Below the pieces are notes generated by a model. That model did not search any database and had not been told where the DNA came from. It saw only the letters and a program-made list of their open reading frames with translations. Positions 57,116 through 64,000 of a DNA stretch of 64,000 nt are shown here, in pieces. The DNA is taken from assembly GCA_023897205.1 (NCBI GenBank), contig JAHWDD010000008.1:620001-684000 (forward strand), in the 5' to 3' direction. The stretch's first letter is position 1, and each line of letters begins with the position of its first letter. A program made the position numbers and the translations under genes. Source of the stretch: Exophiala sp. HKRS030 (lineage: Eukaryota > Ascomycota > Eurotiomycetes > Chaetothyriales > Herpotrichiellaceae).

Positions 57116-57798
57116 GAAGTAAGCAAGCTGGTGGAGCGATGCGCATGACTATCAGAGACTCAGTCACAAGCATCTTCATGTACTCTGAACTTTGAACCCT
57201 TACAAAATATAATTTACATGTTCGCTTCCGTACCGGAAGCGGACGGACCTTTACGGAGTACAAATTACAGCGGAGACTCGGAATTACTCCCTAGTGTTCC
57301 AGAACCTCAGCCGCAGTGATGATATTCGACTTGAACATCGAAGATTTATTGAATAACCCCTAGAAGAGTCAGCATAGGAGCAGAGTTAGTTCTTGTACAC
57401 GAATTCTATCTGCAATTGCTACCTAGATACGTGTACCATTATCATATTCATGCTCATGCTTTGCCTCGCCTCATGAAGCCTTCTCCGCAACTCAGAAGAT
57501 CCTTCCTGGTAAAAAGCCTCAACTCCAAAGACAAAGATGCTGATTGGCTCCTTCCACTTTCCAGTCATTTTAGAGTAATAACTGCGTCAACAACCAACCT
57601 TCCAAACTTCAGTTTCTTTTCTCCCTTTTATTCTTTGCAGTCCCTTCGCAATCATTCCCTCTCCCCTCTTATTCTCTGTTGTTCCTCAATCTCGTGGCTG
57701 AAGGAGGAAAATCCCCGCTGTTGACTCAGGAACCTCACAAAACCGTCCCATTTCCTATGGATCATTCCTTGCTGTATCACTAGCTTGCCTTCCACATC
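57116..57798. promoter_or_regulatory. upstream region of the oxoglutarate dehydrogenase gene
   Basis: It contains the 9-mer TACGGAGTA at 57252-57260 and pyrimidine-rich tracts at 57600-57700 common before highly expressed fungal genes. No gene seen. Confidence 0.4.
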
Positions 57799-60700
57799 AT
57801 GTATCGTTGCGCCACCGGGAAGCTCTCCCTGAGAGCTGCCCAAGCTTCAAAGTCATACGCTACCTCTTCCGCCTCCCGCTCCCTTGCCGGAACCCGCCAG
57901 AATGCGTTGATCGCTGGAAGAAAGCCTTTGGCCGTAGTGCCTCGGAGCTCACTGCAGCGCAGGAGTTATGCCATGACGGCCGAGGACACCAACAAAGGCG
58001 TCGTATGTCGCACTCGTGTCCAAGACTGGAGTTTATGTGCATGAGCTAATATCTTTTGGCAGGACCCGAACGATTCTTTCCTCCAGGGAAACACTGCCAA
58101 CTACATCGACGAGATGTACATGGCGTGGAAAGAAGATCCCTCCTCTGTGCATGTCTCATGGCAAGCGTATTTCCACAACATGGAAGAAGGAAAGATGCCC
58201 ATTTCTCGAGCCTTCCAGCCCCCTCCGGGTCTACTATCACAAGCCGAAGGGGCAGCGAGCATTGCGCCGAGCGCAGTTGCCGCAGGGGGAGAAGACATTA
58301 GCAAACATCTCAAGGTCCAATTGCTGGTCCGAGCATACCAAGCGAGAGGTCATCATAAGGCGAAGACTGATCCTTTGGGTATCCGTGGTGAAGCCGAGGC
58401 CTTTGGCTACCGCCGGCCTAAGGAGCTGGAGCTCGACCACTACGGATTCACTGAGGCAGACCTGGACCAAGAATTCAGTCTGGGACCGGGTATTCTCCCG
58501 CGTTTCGCTACTGAAACAAAACAGAAGATGAAGCTCCGCGACATCATCGCAGCCTGCGAAAAGACCTACTGTGGTTCGTATGGCGTCGAATACATCCACA
58601 TCCCAGACCGCGAGCAATGCGACTGGATCAGGAACAGAATCGAAGTTCCCACCCCATTCCGGTACTCTGTCGACGACAAGCGACGTATTCTCGACCGTTT
58701 GATCTGGAGTTCCAGCTTTGAGACCTTTTTGGCCACAAAATACCCCAACGACAAGCGTTTCGGCCTCGAAGGTTGCGAATCTCTGGTCCCCGGGATGAAG
58801 GCCATGATTGACCGAAGTGTCGATTATGGCATCAAGGACATCGTCATTGGCATGCCTCACAGAGGAAGATTGAATGTCTTGAGCAACGTGGTCCGTAAAC
58901 CCAACGAGTCGATATTTAGTGAATTCTCAGGAACCACCGAAGCTAGTGACGAAGGTTCCGGCGACGTCAAATACCACTTGGGTATGAATTTCGAACGGCC
59001 TACGCCTTCCGGCAAGCGAGTGCAGCTTTCCCTTGTGGCTAACCCATCGCATCTGGAAGCCGAAGATCCGGTGGTGTTGGGGAAGACCCGTGCTATCCAG
59101 CATTACAACGACGACGAAACCAAACACCAAACAGCCATGGGCGTACTGCTACATGGCGATGCTGCCTTTGCTGCCCAGGGTGTTGTGTACGAGACCCTCG
59201 GTTTCTATGCACTGCCCGCCTACTCTACCGGTGGTACTATCCACATCATCGTCAATAACCAAATCGGTTTCACGACGGACCCTCGTTTTGCTCGATCTAC
59301 TCCTTACTGTTCCGACATTGCCAAGGCAATCGACGCTCCAGTCTTCCATGTCAACGGTGATGATGTTGAAGCCGTTAACTTCGTCTGCCAACTCGCCGCA
59401 GACTGGCGCGCTGATTTCAAAAAGGATTGTGTTATTGACATCGTCTGCTACCGAAAGCAGGGTCACAACGAAACTGACCAGCCGTCCTTCACTCAGCCAC
59501 TTATGTACAAGCGAATTGAGTCCATTAAGCCTGTTCTCGATAAGTACGTCGCGAAGTTGTTAGAGGAAGGCACCTTCACCAAAGAGGACATTGAAGAGCA
59601 CAAGAAGTGGGTGTGGGGAATGCTCAATGACAGCTTCGACCGCAGTAAGGATTATCAACCCACTGGCAAGGAATGGTTGACCTCAGCCTGGAACGGGTTC
59701 AAGTCACCCAAAGAACTTGCCACTGAAGTTCTGCCTCACCCACCAACTGGTGTTCCGTCAGATATCCTCAAGGAGATCGGCGGCAAGATCGGCTCTGCTC
59801 CCGAGGGCTTCAATGTTCATCGTAACCTGAAGCGTATCCTCGGCGGCAGAAAGAAGGCGGTCGAGGATGGCAAGGGCATCGATTGGGCTACGGCCGAGGC
59901 TCTTGCTTTTGGCACTCTTTGTTTGGAAGGTCACCATGTTCGCGTGTCCGGTCAAGATGTTGAACGTGGTACCTTCTCTCAGCGTCATGCGGTGCTCCAC
60001 GACCAGGAAAACGAACAGACCTGGACTCCCCTTAACAACTTGGCCAAGGAGCAAGGCGCCTTCTCCATCTCGAACTCGTCTCTCAGTGAGTTTGGTGTGC
60101 TCGGGTTTGAATATGGCTATTCTCTATCCTCGCCGAACGCGCTTGTGATGTGGGAGGCTCAGTTCGGCGACTTTGCCAACAATGCCCAGTGTGTTGTTGA
60201 TCAGTTCATCGCATCTGGCGAAGTGAAGTGGCTGCAGCGATCTGGTCTCGTCTGCTCCCTGCCTCATGGTTACGATGGACAGGGACCCGAGCACTCATCG
60301 GGTCGTATGGAACGATACCTCCAACTTTGCAACGAGGAGCCCCGGGTGTTCCCATCATCTGACAAGCTGGACAGGCAGCACCAAGACTGCAACATGCAGG
60401 TTGCGTACATGACCTCGCCCGCCAATTATTTCCATATTCTCCGTCGACAGATGAACCGACAATTCAGAAAACGTAAGTCTCTTTCATTCCATCTAGATCA
60501 CAAGTATCAGCTAACGATGTCTAGCGTTGATCATTTTCTTCTCGAAATCGCTTCTGCGTCATCCTATTGCACGATCCGACCTCGAAGACTTCACTGGCGA
60601 ATCTCATTTCCAGTGGATCATCCCCGATCCAGAACACGGTAAAGGCATCGCCGAGCCTGACGAGATCGACCGCGTCGTCATCTGTACCGGTCAGGTCTAT

Positions 60701-61063
60701 GCTGCGCTGTCTAAGCATCGTGCCGACAAGGGCATCAAGAACACTGCCATTACTCGCATTGAACAACTCAATCCCTTCCCTTGGCAACAACTCAAGGAAA
60801 ATCTTGACACCTACAAGAACGCGAAGACCATTGTGTGGTGTCAAGAAGAACCCCTCAACGCTGGTGCTTGGAGTTTCGTCCAACCCCGTATTGAGACTCT
60901 ACTCAATCAGACGGAACACCACAACAGAAGACATGTCATGTATGCTGGGCGCGATCCTAGTGCGTCTGTCGCCACAGGTCTCAAGGCTAGTCACGTCAAG
61001 GAAGAACAAGCATTGCTCGAGGAGGCGTTCCAAGTCACGCAGGACAAGCTGAAGGGCGAGTGA
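57799..61063 (+). CDS. kgd1: 2-oxoglutarate dehydrogenase E1 component, mitochondrial (1,050 aa)
   Basis: The thiamine-diphosphate E1 subunit of the 2-oxoglutarate dehydrogenase complex of the citric acid cycle, decarboxylating 2-oxoglutarate and passing succinyl to E2. Exons 57799-58002, 58063-60472 and 60525-61063. The N-terminus is rich in R, S and A with no acid residues for about 50 positions ([20 protein letters not shown]), a good mitochondrial targeting peptide. [22 protein letters not shown] opens the conserved N-domain. [10 protein letters not shown], the GDAAFAAQG cofactor region, [13 protein letters not shown] and [17 protein letters not shown] mark the catalytic part. [19 protein letters not shown] and [11 protein letters not shown] mark the C-terminal transketolase region. 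Length matches fungal orthologues. A conserved core gene and anchor for synteny. Confidence 0.97.
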
Positions 61064-62010
61064 CTGGCCGGACATACCATGAGTGATGGCGTGACAGGTG
61101 CGACTGTTGTCCTATGAACACGTCTCGACCTTCTCAATGAAGCAGAAGAATTCTTGAGGGAATGATGAGGGCGGTCAGAAAGAAAGGCATCGAAAAGCTC
61201 GTATGTTGTACTACGGCAAGCTGCTGGGGACATCATCATTCACATGATATGCATGGGTGGAAGTCAGAATGATGGTCAGCATACGGTCGATCAGTCATGT
61301 TCCAAATGCAATTAGCTCTTGTGAGTCAGTGTTACCTAATACTACTCGCTCAGTGTTTGAGATGGGTGGCTGTTGATGGTGATGATGAGATGGTGGAGGC
61401 AGTGGTACCCAGTATCCCTTACTACTGAAATAGTGTTTGTCCCGTTATATCGATATTCCTGAGCATTCAGCTTGAGAATCAAAGAAGAATAATGAAGTAC
61501 GAAAGCACTGCTGTACATGTACCCCGTACGTGGATACTTGTCCTTTCTTTTTTTTCCGGAACTACTCCGTACATACCTTACTACTCCGCCGTACTTTTGT
61601 GAGAGACTTCAGTGACTTCATCGCGCCTGACTTTCGCCCCACGCATTTCACCTGCGCTCAACGAGTTCCGCAATATCTCAACACACTACTCATTCGCCCT
61701 CAACAACACTTTATCACAGTGATTGTCTTGCCTCTCTTTTTGAATCTTGACATTAACAGCGATACTTTTCCGTCTTCACATCTATTGCTTCACCTATCAT
61801 TTTCAGCTCAGTGTGTTTGACATCTGTTTGACACTGCTTTTATCATATCACCCTCAACTCCGGGTCTCCCCAGAAGCAATGCATCAAATCACGCTTTGCA
61901 GTTCCAAGTGATACCGTTCTCTTATCCAGCTTTTGAGCTGCGAATTCCCACGGAACCCCCTATACGAAGCTTCCTGCCCAAGGAAAAGCACTCGGAGCGT
62001 GTTTGCAGGC
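61064..62010. promoter_or_regulatory. intergenic between oxoglutarate dehydrogenase and acyltransferase
   Basis: 0.95 kb holding the terminator of one core gene and the promoter of the next. TACTCCGTA at 61563-61571 is the reverse complement of the 9-mer at 57252. Pyrimidine-rich leader from about 61600. No gene seen. Confidence 0.4.
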
Positions 62011-64000
62011 ATGGACGGAGCAACAGAGAAGCCTGTCAAGAATGTCCGCAGAAGCAAGAAGAAGCGAGGAAATGAAAAGCTGATACCATGGCTATATGAC
62101 CTGGTCCTCTGGGTAATGTCGGTCTTGATCGAACTGTTCTTCCGCGAAGTACATCCACGCGGAGCATGGAAGGTGCCACGCACTGGTCCCGTCATTCTCG
62201 TGGCCGCTCCACATGCCAATCAGGTAAGGGCCCTGACCCCCAGACAGGAACAATCACTAAGTGGTGCCAGTTTGTCGATTCCCTGGTCCTCATGAGAATC
62301 CTCAAGACCGAAGCGAGAAGAAGGATATCATATTTGATCGCAGAAAAGTCCACACATCGGAAATTCATTGGAACATTGTCCAAGGCCATCGGTGCAATAC
62401 CAGTCGGACGTGCGTTGGACAAAGTCAAGACTGCTAAGGGCAAGGTCTTCCTGCCAGACCCAGACAATGATCCTACCCTGGTCCGGGGGATTGGCACCGA
62501 CTTCCAGAATGGTCAGTTCGAAGTCGGCGGTCTGATTGTCCTGCCCAAAGTGCGCGGCCAAACACCTAGTACAGAGATTGCCGAGATCCTTTCCGCCACC
62601 GAACTACGATTGAAGAAACCCTTCAAAACGCAAGAAGCCTTGGAGTCCATCACAAGACCTGCCTCAAACGAAGAACCCTCTCCCGGTTGTTCATTCAAGG
62701 TTGCGCCCTTCGTTGACCAGACAAAGGTCTACAATGCTGTCTTTCAGGAACTCGATGCTGGTGGCTGCATAGGAATCTTTCCGGAGGGAGGTAGCCACGA
62801 TCGGCCAGATCTTCTACCTCTGAAAGCAGGTGTTGCGATCATGGCTCTGGGGGCAGAAGCAAATCATCCAGGATGTGGTGTAAAGATCATTCCCATTGGC
62901 ATGAATTATTTCCACGCACATAAATTCCGGTCTCGAGCAGTGATTGAGTTTGGTCATCCCATCGAGGTACACCCTGATCAAGTTGCAGCATACAAAAGTG
63001 GTGATCGCAGAAATGCAGTGGGGTCCCTCCTTGAAACAGTATACCAAGGTCTTTTAGCCGTTACGCAGGCCTGCCCAGACTACGACACCCTGATGCTTGT
63101 ACAGGCAGCGAGACGATTGTACAACCCCTGGGGCAAGAAACTTCCTTTGCCTCTGGTGGTTGAGCTCAACAGACGCCTTGTCAAGGGTTACACCAAATAC
63201 CAAGATGACCCCAGGGTGGTGTCTGTCAAGAAGGATGTGCTCAACTACAACCGCCAACTTCGTGCTCTCGGGATCCGAGACCATCAGGTCGAATGGGGCA
63301 ACGCAGCCAAACGTCCGTGGTGGCTTGTGTTTGGGACGCTAAGCTACAGACTCGGCGAGCTATTGGTGCTTGGTGTCGGTACTCTTCCTGGCCTGGCCAT
63401 GTTCTGGCCTGTCTTTGTTACCACCAAAGTCATCTCGGTCAAAAAGTCTCGAGAAGCACTTGCTGCATCGACAGTCAAGTTGCAAGGTCGAGATGTCATC
63501 ACCACCTGGAAACTTCTTGTCGCCATGGCTTTTGCACCGGCGTTATATGCCTATTACACCATTATTGTCTCCCTGTGGCTGGTATACAATCGAAGAGGTG
63601 GCTATTACACCTACCAAGTGCCGCGGTGGATGGTGGCTCGGACATATGTGCCAGACTTTGTCCCCATGTGGCTCTTTGCAATCTCCTTCCTGATCCTCTG
63701 TATCGGCATCACTTTTGCGGCGTTGCGAATTGGAGAGATTGGTATGGATGTGGTCAAATCTCTTCCGCCACTCTTCATTGCTCTCAACCCTCGTTCCTCG
63801 AGTCGAATTGCGCGACTCAGAGTGACCAGAGCAGCATTGTCCGTCAAGGTCACTGACCTCATCAACACGCTCGGGCCCGAAGTTTTCCCTGATTTCGACG
63901 CTGAACGTATCGTCGCTGATCCCTATAGGGAAGGTGCATATCAGTCCAGTTACAAGAAGATGCCAGAGGAACCTCAGATGCTGGACGGCGGCGAGCCCTC
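62011..64000 (+). CDS. glycerol-3-phosphate/dihydroxyacetone-phosphate acyltransferase, 3' end cut by window
   Basis: Catalyses the first acylation of glycerolipid synthesis at the ER membrane. Exons 62011-62223 and 62271 to beyond 64000, giving at least 646 residues. A basic head precedes the first membrane helix (WLYDLVLWVMSVLIELFF). The acyltransferase block I reads APHANQFVD, completed only after the 47-nt intron is removed. The later block IFPEGGSHDRPDLLPLKAG has the EGG(S/T)HD signature of the fungal SCT1/GPT2/GatA group. VKIIPIGMNYFHAHKFRSR is also family-typical. Two or more further helices (GELLVLGVGTLPGLAMFWPV and others) lie in the C-terminal half. Which paralogue (SCT1- or GPT2-like) cannot be told from this part alone. 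Confidence 0.93.

Noticed and set aside
58237..58860. 207-codon antisense frame inside kgd1
   Set aside because: Shadow of the conserved oxoglutarate dehydrogenase frame.
1..64000. CRISPR arrays, rRNA genes, tRNA genes, prokaryotic operon signals
   Set aside because: Looked for direct-repeat arrays and tRNA-like B boxes; none recognised, and the genome is eukaryotic. A tRNAscan run would be decisive for tRNAs.

Overview
This is nuclear DNA of a filamentous ascomycete (Pezizomycotina). Genes carry short introns of 46-93 nt with GTAAGT/GTGAGT-type donors, CTGAC/CTAAC branch points and TAG/CAG acceptors. Gene families are fungal: Zn2Cys6 regulators, TRI12-type and Dal5-type MFS carriers, an SCT1/GatA-like acyltransferase. 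A Eurotiomycete, perhaps Chaetothyriales, is my guess from the style of the accessory genes; the sequence alone does not prove it. All exon/intron models were read by eye from splice signals and family conservation.

Layout, 1-43.4 kb: a dense accessory island of about 22 genes on both strands. It holds five type I Baeyer-Villiger/FAD monooxygenases (BVMOs), four alpha/beta hydrolases of the HSL/esterase type, five short-chain dehydrogenases (SDRs), a cytochrome b5-FMN 2-hydroxyacid dehydrogenase, an AtuA-like two-domain protein, a 2-oxoglutarate/Fe(II) dioxygenase, three MFS transporters and one Zn2Cys6 regulator. A multi-pass membrane gene in it is broken. No polyketide synthase, NRPS, terpene synthase or P450 is visible. 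The set reads as oxidation of an alcohol to a ketone (SDR), oxygen insertion to an ester or lactone (BVMO), hydrolysis (alpha/beta hydrolase) and further oxidation of the hydroxy acid. I therefore infer a catabolic or tailoring island for alicyclic, terpenoid or other ketone-bearing compounds, substrate unknown. The left edge is cut by the window.

Layout, 43.4-57.8 kb: a transition zone. It contains an unrecognised 520-residue coiled-coil protein, a degenerate LINE-type retrotransposon fragment, a small Cys-rich protein, a casein kinase 1 pseudogene, a divergent pair of Dal5-type transporter and Zn2Cys6 regulator, and a glutamine amidotransferase pseudogene with in-frame stops.

Layout, 57.8-64 kb: conserved core genes, the mitochondrial 2-oxoglutarate dehydrogenase E1 (1,050 residues) and a glycerol-3-phosphate acyltransferase running off the right edge. 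The window therefore catches the boundary between a lineage-variable catabolic island and core genome, with gene and transposon relics between them.
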